Source: Muribaculaceae bacterium
Lineage (GTDB): Bacteria; Bacteroidota; Bacteroidia; Bacteroidales; Muribaculaceae
Length of the DNA stretch: 38,400 nt
Direction of reading: 5' to 3'
Assembly: GCA_017391675.1 (NCBI GenBank)
Contig: JAFOXR010000063.1
Location: forward strand, 1 to 38,400
The position numbers and the translations under genes were made by a program. The notes under the pieces were generated by a model. That model did not search any database, had not been told where the DNA came from, and saw only the letters and a program-made list of their open reading frames with translations. This document shows, piece by piece, positions 25,165 to 33,902 of this stretch. The number at the start of each line of letters is the position of its first letter. Position 1 is the stretch's first letter.

Positions 25165-28100
25165 ATGAGTTTATATTCAGGTGCAGTAAAGCGTCCGGTT
25201 ATGACTACGCTCTGCTTCGTAGCAGTGCTTATCATCGGACTTTTCTCATTGGCAAAACTGCCAATCGACCTACTTCCAGATATTGAGACTAACACCATCA
25301 TGGTCATGACGACCTACCCTGGTGCGAGTGCCGAAGATATTGAACAGAATGTGACACGCCCACTGGAAAACACTCTTAACTCAGTGGAGCACTTGAAGCA
25401 CATTACTTCAAAATCAAAGGAAAACATCTCTATCATCACTCTTGAGTTTGAATTCGGGTATGATATCGATGTGCTCACAAACTACACGCGCGATAAGCTC
25501 GACATGGTAAAGAGTTACCTTCCTGACGATGCAGAAAACCCTATCATTTTCAAGTTCAGCACCGACATGATTCCTATCATGATGCTTTCTGTTCAAGCTG
25601 AAGAAAGCATGCCTGGACTTTATAAAATCCTCGACGAAAATGTGGCAAACCCTCTTGCCCGTGTCGATGGAGTAGGTTCCGTTTCTATTGCGGGTGCTCC
25701 AAAGCGTGAAATTCATGTGTATGTAGACCCTATCAAGCTTGAAGCTTACAACTTGTCTATCGAAACCATTTCAGGTCTTATCGGAGCTGAAAACCGTAAC
25801 ATTCCTGGCGGTAGCTTTGATATCGGTAGCGACACTTACTCTCTACGCGTAGAAGGCGAGTTCAACGATGCGAAAGAAATGGAGAACATCGTCGTTAGTG
25901 CACGAAACGGTAGTGTAGTTTACCTTAAAGATGTTGCAACTATCGATGACTCTCTTGAAGAACGCGCTCAACAGGCCTATAACAATGGCCGTAAAGGTGC
26001 AATGATTGTTATTCAAAAACAATCGGGAGCAAATTCTGTAGAAATCTCAAACAAGGTAATGGAACAATTGCCTGCATTGCAGAAACGACTTCCTAATGAT
26101 GTGAAACTTGGTATCATTGTAAACACATCAGATAATATCAACAACACTATTGCATCATTGACCGAAACCGTGCTTTACGCATTGCTATTCGTCGTAATCG
26201 TTGTATTCAGTTTCTTGGGACGCTGGCGTGCTACACTTATCATCGCTATCACTATCCCAATTTCCTTGATTGCATCTTTCATCTATCTGTTTGCGATAGG
26301 AGAAACATTGAATATTATCTCACTTTCGGCATTGTCAATCTCTATCGGTATGGTGGTGGACGACGCCATTGTGGTGCTTGAAAATGTTACTACGCACATT
26401 GAGCGCGGTAGTGATCCGAAGCAAGCGGCTGTGCATGGTACCAACGAGGTTGCGATTTCCGTAATAGCATCAACACTTACTCTTATCGCTGTGTTCTTCC
26501 CGCTAACTCTTGTTACCGGTATGAGCGGTGTGCTATTCAAGCAACTTGGATGGATGGTATGTATCATGATGATTATATCTACCGTATGTGCATTGTCACT
26601 TACTCCTATGCTTTGTAGCCAAATGCTTAAGCTTAATCCAAAGAAAGGCAAGTTCCAGCAATTCTTCTTTAAATATGTAGAAAGCGGACTTGACAAGCTT
26701 GACAATGGCTATGCATGGTTACTTAACAAAGTGGTTACTCACAAGAGAAAATCAATTGCAGTATGTACTTTGATTTTCGTTGGTTCATGCTTCTTGATGA
26801 AATTCATCGGTAGCGAATTCTTCCCAACAAGTGACAATGGCCGTCTTGGTGTTACTCTTGAATTGCCTATCGGCACACGCACTGAAATCTCACAAGGAAT
26901 CGCTGCTCAAATTCACGACGAATGGAGAGCCAAATATCCAGAAATTAAGGTATTGAACTATTCAGTTGGTCAAGCTAGTTCCGACAACACATTCGCATCT
27001 ATGCAAAACAACGGTTCACACATTATCTCGATGAACATCAGTTTGTATTCAGTTACTGAGCGTGATAGAGGAATCATTGAAATTGCCAATCTTATGCGTA
27101 ATGACCTAAAACAATATCCTGAGCTAGAGAAAACCCAGGTAAATGTTGGAGGTGGCGGTGGCGGCATGGGAGGCCAATCCTCTCTTGACTACGAAATCTA
27201 TGGATACAATTTCACTGAGACAGACAGCGTGGCACAACAGGTGAAGAGAATCCTTGAAAACACTACGGGTATCTCTGATATCACTATAAGCCGTTCCGAC
27301 TATCAACCAGAATACCAAGTTGATTTCGACCGTGAAAAGCTTGCTCTATACGGATTGAACCTGTCAACAGCTGCAAGTTACTTGCGTAACCGTATTAATG
27401 GTAGCACAGCATCTTACTATCGCGAAGACGGTGAAGAATACGACATCAAGGTTATGTATGCTCCTGAATTCCGTACATCTATCAGCGACATTGAAAACAT
27501 CTTGATTTACAATCCTAAGGGTGAAGGTATCAGAGTACGCGACCTTGGTACTGTAGTTGAACGCACTAGTCCTCCTACAATTGAGCGTAAGGACCGCGAA
27601 CGCGTTATCACTGTTAAGGGTGTCGTTAATGGCGAACTTCCGATGAGTGAAATCATTGCCAATGTTCAACCACACCTTGACAATCTTGATCTGCCTCAAG
27701 GTATTGACATCGAACTTTCGGGTTCTTTTGAAGACCAACAGGAATCATTTGCCGACCTAGGTATGCTTGCTATACTTATCATCATTTTGGTATATATCGT
27801 GATGGCTGCTCAGTTTGAGTCCTATGCTTATCCTGGTATTATCATGACATCTATCCCATTTGCATTCACTGGTATCATTCTTATCCTATGGATGACTGGA
27901 ACCAACTTGAATGTGATGTCAATGATTGGAGCGATCATGCTTATCGGTATCGTAGTGAAAAACGGTATCGTGCTTATCGACTACATTCAGCTTAACCGCG
28001 AACGCGGAATGAGTATCCGTTCTGCTGTAGTACTTGGTGGTAAGTCCCGTCTTCGTCCTATCGTGATGACTGCTCTTACAACAATCCTTGGTATGGTGCC

Positions 28101-28281
28101 TATGGCTGTAAGTAGCGGTGAAGGTGCTGAAATGTGGAAACCGATGGGTATTGCCGTAATCGGTGGTCTTACTTTCTCTACATTGGTAACTCTATTATTC
28201 GTTCCAGCTATGTACTGCATATTTGCAGGCGTAGGGGTGAGACGCCAACGCCGTAAATTTGGCAAAAAGTTAAACGCTTAA
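25165..28281 (+). CDS. RND-family efflux permease (HAE/AcrB type)
   Basis: A 1038-residue proton-driven pump. Twelve helices in two groups (TM1 about 12-29; TM2-6 about 335-500; TM7-12 in the last third) with two large periplasmic loops. The proton-relay pair Asp399-Asp400 lies in TM4 (GMVVDDAIVVLEN). A short Gly-rich run (GGGGGGMGGQ, near residue 658) occurs at the start of a pore-domain strand in the second loop. The sequence resembles Bacteroidetes AcrB/MexB-like hydrophobe exporters more than metal (CusA) pumps, as no CusA Met triad stands out. Substrates are unknown. Confidence 0.96.
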   Translation: MSLYSGAVKRPVMTTLCFVAVLIIGLFSLAKLPIDLLPDIETNTIMVMTTYPGASAEDIEQNVTRPLENTLNSVEHLKHITSKSKENISIITLEFEFGYDIDVLTNYTRDKLDMVKSYLPDDAENPIIFKFSTDMIPIMMLSVQAEESMPGLYKILDENVANPLARVDGVGSVSIAGAPKREIHVYVDPIKLEAYNLSIETISGLIGAENRNIPGGSFDIGSDTYSLRVEGEFNDAKEMENIVVSARNGSVVYLKDVATIDDSLEERAQQAYNNGRKGAMIVIQKQSGANSVEISNKVMEQLPALQKRLPNDVKLGIIVNTSDNINNTIASLTETVLYALLFVVIVVFSFLGRWRATLIIAITIPISLIASFIYLFAIGETLNIISLSALSISIGMVVDDAIVVLENVTTHIERGSDPKQAAVHGTNEVAISVIASTLTLIAVFFPLTLVTGMSGVLFKQLGWMVCIMMIISTVCALSLTPMLCSQMLKLNPKKGKFQQFFFKYVESGLDKLDNGYAWLLNKVVTHKRKSIAVCTLIFVGSCFLMKFIGSEFFPTSDNGRLGVTLELPIGTRTEISQGIAAQIHDEWRAKYPEIKVLNYSVGQASSDNTFASMQNNGSHIISMNISLYSVTERDRGIIEIANLMRNDLKQYPELEKTQVNVGGGGGGMGGQSSLDYEIYGYNFTETDSVAQQVKRILENTTGISDITISRSDYQPEYQVDFDREKLALYGLNLSTAASYLRNRINGSTASYYREDGEEYDIKVMYAPEFRTSISDIENILIYNPKGEGIRVRDLGTVVERTSPPTIERKDRERVITVKGVVNGELPMSEIIANVQPHLDNLDLPQGIDIELSGSFEDQQESFADLGMLAILIIILVYIVMAAQFESYAYPGIIMTSIPFAFTGIILILWMTGTNLNVMSMIGAIMLIGIVVKNGIVLIDYIQLNRERGMSIRSAVVLGGKSRLRPIVMTALTTILGMVPMAVSSGEGAEMWKPMGIAVIGGLTFSTLVTLLFVPAMYCIFAGVGVRRQRRKFGKKLNA

Positions 28282-28297
28282 ACAACAGATTCTAATT

Positions 28298-28591
28298 ATG
28301 AAAGCTATATTTATTGCATTTGACCTGGCACATACCGAACGAATCCTTGATGTGCTAGAACGCAGCAACTGCCGCGGTTTCACACAATGGGAACAAGTAA
28401 TAGGCCGTGGCACAAAAACTGGCGAGCCTCACTATGGCAGCCATGCATGGCCATCACTTGCATCTTCTATAATCACATTTGTGGAAGACAGCCGAGTTGA
28501 CACTGTGCTAGAGAAGCTACACGAGATGGATGTAGCGACTCCAAAACTTGGACTTCGTGCATTTGTATGGGATGTTGAAAAGACCATATAA
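28298..28591 (+). CDS. PII-like small protein linked to RND transporters (PG0541 type)
   Basis: A 97-residue cytoplasmic protein that resembles the family named after Porphyromonas gingivalis PG0541, which is annotated as transporter-associated. The ferredoxin-like beta-alpha-beta pattern is visible: MKAIFIAFDLAHTERILDVLE, then GFTQWEQVIGRGTKTGEPHYG, then ASSIITFVEDSRVDTVLEKLHE. PII-type proteins bind nucleotides or small ligands and regulate partner transporters; here the partner would be the RND pump 16 nt upstream. The ligand and even the regulatory role are inference. A terminator follows. Confidence 0.78.
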   Translation: MKAIFIAFDLAHTERILDVLERSNCRGFTQWEQVIGRGTKTGEPHYGSHAWPSLASSIITFVEDSRVDTVLEKLHEMDVATPKLGLRAFVWDVEKTI

Positions 28592-28611
28592 TGTCACTCA
28601 CATAAATAACA

Positions 28612-28650
28612 GCGATGGCGATGTACTTAGTACACCGCCATCGTTCTTTA
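28612..28650. terminator. Terminator shared by the convergent efflux and oxidoreductase operons
   Basis: Arms CGATGGCG (28613-28620) and CGCCATCG (28636-28643) extend inward with TGTAC/GTACA. A short T-rich run (TTCTTTAT) follows on plus and TTATTTATG on minus, so it can serve both directions. Confidence 0.7.
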
Positions 28651-28683
28651 TACAACTGCATAAATAATAAAGTACTCAGTTCT

Positions 28684-29235
28684 CTATAATTGTATCAGTT
28701 CCATTCCTTTGCGCAAAGCTTCTTCATTCATTGGCAACATGTTATGATGCCTTTCGGGCAGAGTCCTTTTCAGTCCCTTTATCACACTTTCAACTGCAAC
28801 CATAGGTTTAGCTTTTATCAATGCACCCAGCACAAGCATATTGAATGCTTTCGCATTCTGCATCTCAAATGTGGCGTCCATAGCATCTACTCGATGCACA
28901 ACGATATCGGTACGCGCAGGAACTCTGTTTATTCCGTAACTGTCATAAATGAGAGTTCCTCCAGGCTTTACTTTCGATTCAAACTTGTCAAGACTCTGCT
29001 GATTTAGCACTACTGCTACATCATAGGTATCCAGAATAGGAGAGCTTATCCGTTCATCACTTATAATCACTGTCACATTGGCTGTACCTCCCCGCTGTTC
29101 GGGGCCATAAGACGGCAACCATGTTACCTCCTTGTCTTCCATTAGGCCTGAGTAGGCAAGTATCTTACCCATAGAAAGTACACCCTGACCGCCAAAACCG
29201 GCTATTATTATTTCTTCTTTCATATCATCAGCCAA
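28684..29235 (-). CDS. 2-oxoacid:ferredoxin oxidoreductase gamma subunit
   Basis: A 183-residue catalytic subunit of a 2-oxoacid:ferredoxin oxidoreductase. The family signature GFGGQGVLSMGKILAYSG (about 12-29) is clear, as is the GPEQRGGTANVTVIISDE segment and the C-terminal helical part. It joins CoA and the acyl transfer step with the alpha and beta subunits. Its start lies 1 nt after the beta gene, a translational-coupling arrangement. It is the last gene of the operon. Confidence 0.93.
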   Translation of the reverse strand: MADDMKEEIIIAGFGGQGVLSMGKILAYSGLMEDKEVTWLPSYGPEQRGGTANVTVIISDERISSPILDTYDVAVVLNQQSLDKFESKVKPGGTLIYDSYGINRVPARTDIVVHRVDAMDATFEMQNAKAFNMLVLGALIKAKPMVAVESVIKGLKRTLPERHHNMLPMNEEALRKGMELIQL

Positions 29236-29236
29236 T

Positions 29237-30004
29237 TTATTCGTTTTTCAAATCGCCAAGCGGATATTTCTTGAACATATTCTCGACAAGCCATTCATTG
29301 GATTGAGCAGGTGTAAGTTTCCACCCCGAATTACATGTGCTCACTATCTCAACCATTGAAGTGCCCTTTCCTGCCATGCTATTCTCAAAAGCCTTACGAA
29401 TTGCAGCCTTGGCCTTTCTCACTGCTGCAGGAGTGTGAACACTCTGTCTTGTCACATAACATGTACCGTCAAGCTGAGCCATCAATGGTGCCATTACTAG
29501 CGGGTGACCATTCAAGTCGGCACGCCGCCCGTAAGGTGTGGTAGAAGTCTTCATGCCTAGCAATGTTGTTGGTGCCATTTGTCCACCAGTCATTCCATAT
29601 ATAGCGTTGTTTATGAAAATTATCGCGATGTTCTCACCCCTATTTGCAGCATGAATAGTTTCACAAGTTCCTATTGCTGCAAGGTCGCCATCTCCCTGAT
29701 AGGTAAATATAAGATTCTCTGGATTAAGTCGTTTCAGAGCTGTAGCCACCGATGGAGCACGGCCGTGTGCTGCCTGAATCCAATCTATATCAATATAATT
29801 ATAGGCAAAAACGGCACACCCCACAGGACTTACTCCCACAGTCTTATCTTCCATGCCCATTTCCTCTATAATTTCAGCTATCAGCTTATGCACCACACCA
29901 TGGCTGCAGCCTGGACAGTAATGCATGTTTTCATCGGTCAGAAGCGAAGGCTTGCGATATACACAATTTTCGGGTTTTATAATATCTTCCTGTTTCATAT
30001 TCAT
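29237..30004 (-). CDS. 2-oxoacid:ferredoxin oxidoreductase beta subunit (TPP)
   Basis: A 255-residue subunit that binds thiamine pyrophosphate and one [4Fe-4S] cluster. Visible: HYCPGCSHG (Cys30, Cys33), a third cluster Cys in VSTCNSGW (Cys224), and the TPP motif GDGDLAAIG (104-112) with the downstream NNAIYGMTGGQ (132-142). Possible substrates are 2-oxoglutarate or branched-chain 2-oxoacids; sequence reading cannot settle this. It lies 13 nt after the alpha gene. Confidence 0.93.
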   Translation of the reverse strand: MNMKQEDIIKPENCVYRKPSLLTDENMHYCPGCSHGVVHKLIAEIIEEMGMEDKTVGVSPVGCAVFAYNYIDIDWIQAAHGRAPSVATALKRLNPENLIFTYQGDGDLAAIGTCETIHAANRGENIAIIFINNAIYGMTGGQMAPTTLLGMKTSTTPYGRRADLNGHPLVMAPLMAQLDGTCYVTRQSVHTPAAVRKAKAAIRKAFENSMAGKGTSMVEIVSTCNSGWKLTPAQSNEWLVENMFKKYPLGDLKNE

Positions 30005-30017
30005 GTCCTCCGCCTTA

Positions 30018-31097
30018 TTATTTTACAAACATTTCTTTCAGCACACCCAGTATTTCGTCGGGAGTAGGTATCATTCCACCCATTCGACCATAGTGACGAG
30101 TATCCACCTGGCAATTAACAGCGAGTTTCACATCTTCTATCATTTGACCGGCACTCAATTCCACGACGAGAATACCTTTAGCTTTCCTGGCAGCCTGTTC
30201 TATTGCTTTTGCAGGGAATGGCCATAGGGTTATAGGTCTAAGAAGACCAACATTCAAGCCTTGTTTGCGAGCCAATTCCATCGCTTTTTCACAAATGCGA
30301 GCCATACTTCCGAATGCGACTATCAAATACTCGCAGTCTTCGGTGTTCAACGCTTCGCATCTCACCTCATTTTCCTCTATTCTTTTATATTTTGCCTGCA
30401 AGTTATTGTTGATAACCTCCATTGCAGGTGCATTAAGTTCCAATGAAGTGATTATATTTCGCTTACGGTTTTTCTTGCCAGTAACAGCCCAAGGACATTG
30501 CTCGCGCAACTCCTCCTCAGTGCGACGGCGACGAGGTTCGGGCAATATCACCTTCTCCATCATCTGCCCCACTGTTCCATCGGCAAGAATCATTGCGGGC
30601 GTGCGGTACTTAAATGCCAAGTCCCAACCCAATGCGACAAAATCGCACATTTCCTGTACGCTCGATGGCGCTAGTGTAATCAATCTATAGTCGCCATGAC
30701 CACCTCCCTTTGTCGCCTGAAAATAATCGGCTTGCGAAGGCTGAATGGTTCCCAGACCTGGGCCACCTCTCATGCAGTTAATAAGCAAGGCCGGCAACTC
30801 TGCCGCTGCAATAAACGATATGCCTTCCTGCATAAGGCTCATTCCCGGACTTGACGACGATGTGCACACAGCCTTTCCAGCTCCGGCTCCTGCATACACC
30901 ATATTTACAGCAGCCACTTCGCTCTCGGCTTGCAGCACTACCATTCCTGTACTCTCCCAAGGCATTTCTGCCTCAAGTGTTTCAAGTACCTCCGACTGCG
31001 GTGTTATGGGATATCCGAAATAACCATCGGCCCCATAGCGTATCATTGCATGAGCCAAGGCTTCATTTCCTTTCATCAATCTTATATCTGACTCCAT
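30018..31097 (-). CDS. vorB: 2-oxoacid:ferredoxin oxidoreductase alpha subunit (VorB type)
   Basis: A 359-residue subunit with the pyrimidine-binding domain (about 1-170: KGNEALAHAMIRYGADG, YPITPQSE), an insert, and the C-terminal domain containing a small Rossmann-like core (CEYLIVAFGSMARICEKAM). The family is usually annotated as 3-methyl-2-oxobutanoate dehydrogenase VorB or as KorA; the substrate is not certain. It forms the enzyme with the two downstream subunits and the ferredoxin-like protein 14 nt upstream. Reduced ferredoxin made here could feed the Rnf complex encoded about 10 kb away. Confidence 0.9.
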   Translation of the reverse strand: MESDIRLMKGNEALAHAMIRYGADGYFGYPITPQSEVLETLEAEMPWESTGMVVLQAESEVAAVNMVYAGAGAGKAVCTSSSSPGMSLMQEGISFIAAAELPALLINCMRGGPGLGTIQPSQADYFQATKGGGHGDYRLITLAPSSVQEMCDFVALGWDLAFKYRTPAMILADGTVGQMMEKVILPEPRRRRTEEELREQCPWAVTGKKNRKRNIITSLELNAPAMEVINNNLQAKYKRIEENEVRCEALNTEDCEYLIVAFGSMARICEKAMELARKQGLNVGLLRPITLWPFPAKAIEQAARKAKGILVVELSAGQMIEDVKLAVNCQVDTRHYGRMGGMIPTPDEILGVLKEMFVK

Positions 31098-31111
31098 AAT
31101 GACGATTTTTA

Positions 31112-31339
31112 TTATTCTTGTACCCTATAGACTGTGATACAACCATCGGGACACACCAATGCACAGCTCTGACAACCGATGCACTTATCGGCATTTTTTA
31201 CATATGCATAATGATAACCGCGATTATTCACTTCCCTTGGCTGAAGTTCCAAGACACCTAGCGGGCATGCTACGGCACAAAGGTCACACCCCTTGCAACG
31301 CTCAATATTCACGACAACCGCTCCTTTTACTTTTGCCAT
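31112..31339 (-). CDS. Ferredoxin-like delta subunit, 2[4Fe-4S]
   Basis: A 75-residue dicluster ferredoxin. Two CxxCxxCxxxCP motifs are complete: Cys15, 18, 21, 25 and Cys53, 56, 59, 63. It is first in the oxidoreductase operon and acts as the electron-accepting delta subunit or an associated carrier. The size and the 28-residue spacer between motifs fit KorD/VorD-type subunits. Confidence 0.92.
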   Translation of the reverse strand: MAKVKGAVVVNIERCKGCDLCAVACPLGVLELQPREVNNRGYHYAYVKNADKCIGCQSCALVCPDGCITVYRVQE

Positions 31340-31360
31340 AGTTTTTAATTTTTAACAATA

Positions 31361-31368
31361 CAAATATA
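31361..31368 (-). promoter_or_regulatory. Promoter -7 element of the oxidoreductase operon
   Basis: On the minus strand TATATTTG (31368-31361) matches TAnnTTTG, 21 nt before the ferredoxin start. No -33 TTG is seen. Confidence 0.5.
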
Positions 31369-31448
31369 TTGTAAAGTTTTCTTGAGTTTTACTGTTTAAC
31401 ATTTTTTTAGTCGCACTTTAACCTTTGGCACAAATGGCTGATATTTGG

Positions 31449-31460
31449 GCAATTAATTGC
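31449..31460. repeat. 12-bp perfect palindrome
   Basis: GCAATTAATTGC, about 110 nt upstream of the ferredoxin start. It may be an operator; chance in AT-rich DNA is possible. Confidence 0.4.
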
Positions 31461-31593
31461 ACATTTAATAAACTACATGTGCTATTTCGCACACTATTTT
31501 AACTATTGAGCAAGTCGTAATTATTTCAGCAATACATATTTTGGATAATGCTGAACACCTGATAAAGACTAAATTAGGTATCCATATACGCAC

Positions 31594-31634
31594 AAAAAAA
31601 GATGATGCTGCATCACATGCGACACAGCATCACC
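31594..31634 (-). terminator. Rho-independent terminator of the lipoprotein gene
   Basis: On the minus strand GGTGATGCTG (31634-31625) pairs with CAGCATCATC (31610-31601), one G-U or mismatch position, followed by seven T (31600-31594). Confidence 0.85.
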
Positions 31635-31657
31635 TTCAACTATATCGTAATTTATAA

Positions 31658-32065
31658 TTACTTCTTTATTTCTTGTTTCCAAGCACCGTCTACTAGGACC
31701 ATATCAAACTTCTGTTCTTCTTTTGATCCGTCGCCATATACTATTTCATAAGCCACTTTTGCAGTTTTTCCATCTTCAGCAATTTCTTCACTCAACACAT
31801 TATATGATGCAATACCACCTTTCTTAGTGATTTGCTTGTCGCCTTTTTCCTTGAAAAGCGATACATACATTTCCTTTGCTTGCTTAACTTCTTCTTCAGT
31901 AGCCTTTTCACCGAAATAGATTGTTTCTACGAAACCCTCATAATTACCAGCCTTAATCATTTCAAGACCTTCTTCTGCAGCAGCTGTAGGAGTAGCTGTT
32001 CCGCCACAAGATGTTACTGCCATAAGAGTTACCATGCATACCAATGCTAAAAATAATTTCTTCAT
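31658..32065 (-). CDS. Lipoprotein, DUF4878/NTF2-like
   Basis: A 135-residue lipoprotein. Signal peptide with lipobox AVTSC-GG (Cys20), a short linker, then an alpha+beta domain with the pattern of the DUF4878/NTF2-like family: A-rich helix (PTAAAEEGLEMIKAGNYEGFVETI), a Lys-rich helix with Val and Glu repeats, and C-terminal strands ending VDGAWKQEIKK. Its function is unknown, typically an outer-membrane-anchored small protein. It lies 34 nt after the YiiX-like gene and has a strong terminator. Confidence 0.75.
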   Translation of the reverse strand: MKKLFLALVCMVTLMAVTSCGGTATPTAAAEEGLEMIKAGNYEGFVETIYFGEKATEEEVKQAKEMYVSLFKEKGDKQITKKGGIASYNVLSEEIAEDGKTAKVAYEIVYGDGSKEEQKFDMVLVDGAWKQEIKK

Positions 32066-32099
32066 AATTAATTGATTTTAATGGTTAATAATAAAACAT

Positions 32100-32741
32100 T
32101 CAATATTTAAATATCGTTTTCAAATTTCTATTCTGATAAATATCCGAAGGCATAAGATAATCACTGCTGAATCCAGGCGCATTCAATCTTGTTATCCGTC
32201 CTTCTGCAAGGTCTATGCCTATATTCCTATACAGCAGCTGCACCAATTCAGTACAATACAATGCAGTAGTATCTTCTAAATCATAATTATGGTCAAACGG
32301 GATTTTCTCGTTAGCCTTAGCTACTGCCATCTCGCTCAACCTTCGGCGTTGCAGCGAATCCAATTCCATGCGTACTATCTCACCGCAGCTAGATGATTCC
32401 GCACTATAGAATTGCTCTATTCGTTCAAGCCTCATAATGTCATTTTCTTCGGCATCTCCACCTGGAACCGAATGTGCAATCATCAAGCCTTTTTCACTAT
32501 TTACCACTACACCAACATGAGAATACTTACCATCGGCGTCATTGTACACGACCATCTCACTTGCAAAACCATACCCTCGACGAAAAACGATATCGCCTTC
32601 CTGCAATAATTCTATTGGTATAGTTGGAACCTGTGTTCTTGCCGGTACATTACATTGAACCAGTCCCGCACAAGCAACCGCCATCAGTACTATATGCAAT
32701 AAATAGTTTGTCATGACATTTATGCTGTTAAGCTCATTCAC
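32100..32741 (-). CDS. YiiX/YebB-like NlpC/P60-superfamily cysteine hydrolase
   Basis: A 213-residue protein of the permuted papain-fold group. A hydrophobic N-terminal segment (about 13-29; lipobox candidate AVAC, Cys24) suggests lipoprotein export; an alternative start at codon 10 gives the same signal. Active-site motifs: LQEGDIVFR (46-54), YSHVGVVV (73-80, His75), and FDHNYD then YCTELVQLLY (Cys163). The permuted order (His before Cys) fits the YiiX/YebB group, which includes enzymes acting on amide or ester bonds in lipids or peptidoglycan; the substrate is unknown. The lipoprotein gene is just downstream. Confidence 0.8.
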   Translation of the reverse strand: MNELNSINVMTNYLLHIVLMAVACAGLVQCNVPARTQVPTIPIELLQEGDIVFRRGYGFASEMVVYNDADGKYSHVGVVVNSEKGLMIAHSVPGGDAEENDIMRLERIEQFYSAESSSCGEIVRMELDSLQRRRLSEMAVAKANEKIPFDHNYDLEDTTALYCTELVQLLYRNIGIDLAEGRITRLNAPGFSSDYLMPSDIYQNRNLKTIFKY

Positions 32742-32840
32742 AAATTAAGGGCATAGACCTTAGAAAAATGTTCCAAATTGTAAAATTCATCGTTCAAAAG
32801 ATAAAAACATACCCTATAATTTGCAATATAGCACTTTTTC

Positions 32841-33848
32841 TCATTCTCTAGGCATACACTCTTGACGATAATTTGACGGTGTCACGCCATGCTTCTTCAT
32901 GAATGCTCTGCGAAATGTTGATAGCGAATTGAACCCCGACATTGACGATAATTCATCAAGCGATATTTTCGTATCATTCATCATGAGTTTCTCAGCATGG
33001 TTCAAACGCAAATTGTTTATGTAATCAATAAATGAAGAATTGCAGTTGTTATTAAAATATTCCGACAGATAACTGCGATTGGTTCCTATCATTCGAGCAA
33101 CATCTGTGATTGTCAGTTCTGGATTCAGATAGATTTGCTCTTCATTTAACAAATGATCCAGATTCTCAACAAATGAAAAACCCTGAGGTTTCTTTATTCT
33201 GTCTGCAGTATGCCATTTCAAATCAATTTTATCCACTGAAAAATACACGACTACCCATGCTACACCCGACAGTATATAATACAAAATATCTGTAACTGGC
33301 ATAGTGATAACACATGAAAGCATCCATACGAGACCTATTAGCATCAATGATCCGAGAATAACAAGCGATGTGCGCTTCAATGGTAAATCTTTTGGCATTT
33401 TACGGCACATTAGAATGGTACTCACTATCATATGCAATAAATATACTGCCGAGCATGAAAACATCAATACTATTATTATATGGCTAGGCTGCAAAGCATA
33501 CATTACAAGGAACACTATATAAGGAATGAAATAGATGCATGTCCGTTTCAGGTTCACATAGGGATGCTTGATGATTTCCAGCTGGAATAACGCACTCAAT
33601 GGCACAGCCAACTGGTCAATCATCGTTATTAGATTATTCTGATTCAGAGATATATTATTCTGTCCGTAATAGATTATCATGTCTTTGACATGCAGCAACA
33701 CCCAAAATGCAAGAATTGACCCTAAAAGCAGTTTTATTCTCACTTTATATTGGCGTAACAGGAGCAATGCGAGCAAAGCCATAAGCAAAAAATGTGCTCC
33801 TTGTGCAAAAAAAATCAAAATGGTATTTTCGGTAAAAGCATCATTCAT
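32841..33848 (-). CDS. Membrane-anchored AraC-family transcriptional regulator
   Basis: A 335-residue protein whose first 210 residues are about six or seven membrane helices (near 12-26, 37-50, 80-95, 103-121, 128-150, 165-183, 190-210). The last 100 residues form an AraC-type DNA-binding domain with two helix-turn-helix units (ELTITDVARMIGTNRSYLSE and ISLDELSSMSGFNSLSTFRR). Such membrane AraC proteins are common in Bacteroidetes. The signal is unknown. It lies 54 nt upstream of a DUF2461 gene end and 99 nt before the YiiX-like gene, so target genes could be the downstream envelope genes (inference). Confidence 0.9.
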   Translation of the reverse strand: MNDAFTENTILIFFAQGAHFLLMALLALLLLRQYKVRIKLLLGSILAFWVLLHVKDMIIYYGQNNISLNQNNLITMIDQLAVPLSALFQLEIIKHPYVNLKRTCIYFIPYIVFLVMYALQPSHIIIVLMFSCSAVYLLHMIVSTILMCRKMPKDLPLKRTSLVILGSLMLIGLVWMLSCVITMPVTDILYYILSGVAWVVVYFSVDKIDLKWHTADRIKKPQGFSFVENLDHLLNEEQIYLNPELTITDVARMIGTNRSYLSEYFNNNCNSSFIDYINNLRLNHAEKLMMNDTKISLDELSSMSGFNSLSTFRRAFMKKHGVTPSNYRQECMPRE

Positions 33849-33902
33849 AAGACGCGTTTTTTAAGGTTAAATCACAAAAACAAGCAGCCAAGCTACCTTG
33901 CA

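Larger units (their letters stand above)
31340..31593. other. Intergenic regulatory region upstream of the oxidoreductase operon
   Basis: A 318-nt gap (31340-31657), AT-rich and without a convincing reading frame. It includes a -7 element close to the ferredoxin gene, a perfect 12-bp palindrome at 31449-31460, and a terminator at its right end for the next gene. The remaining sequence shows no clear RNA or coding signal. Confidence 0.6.
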
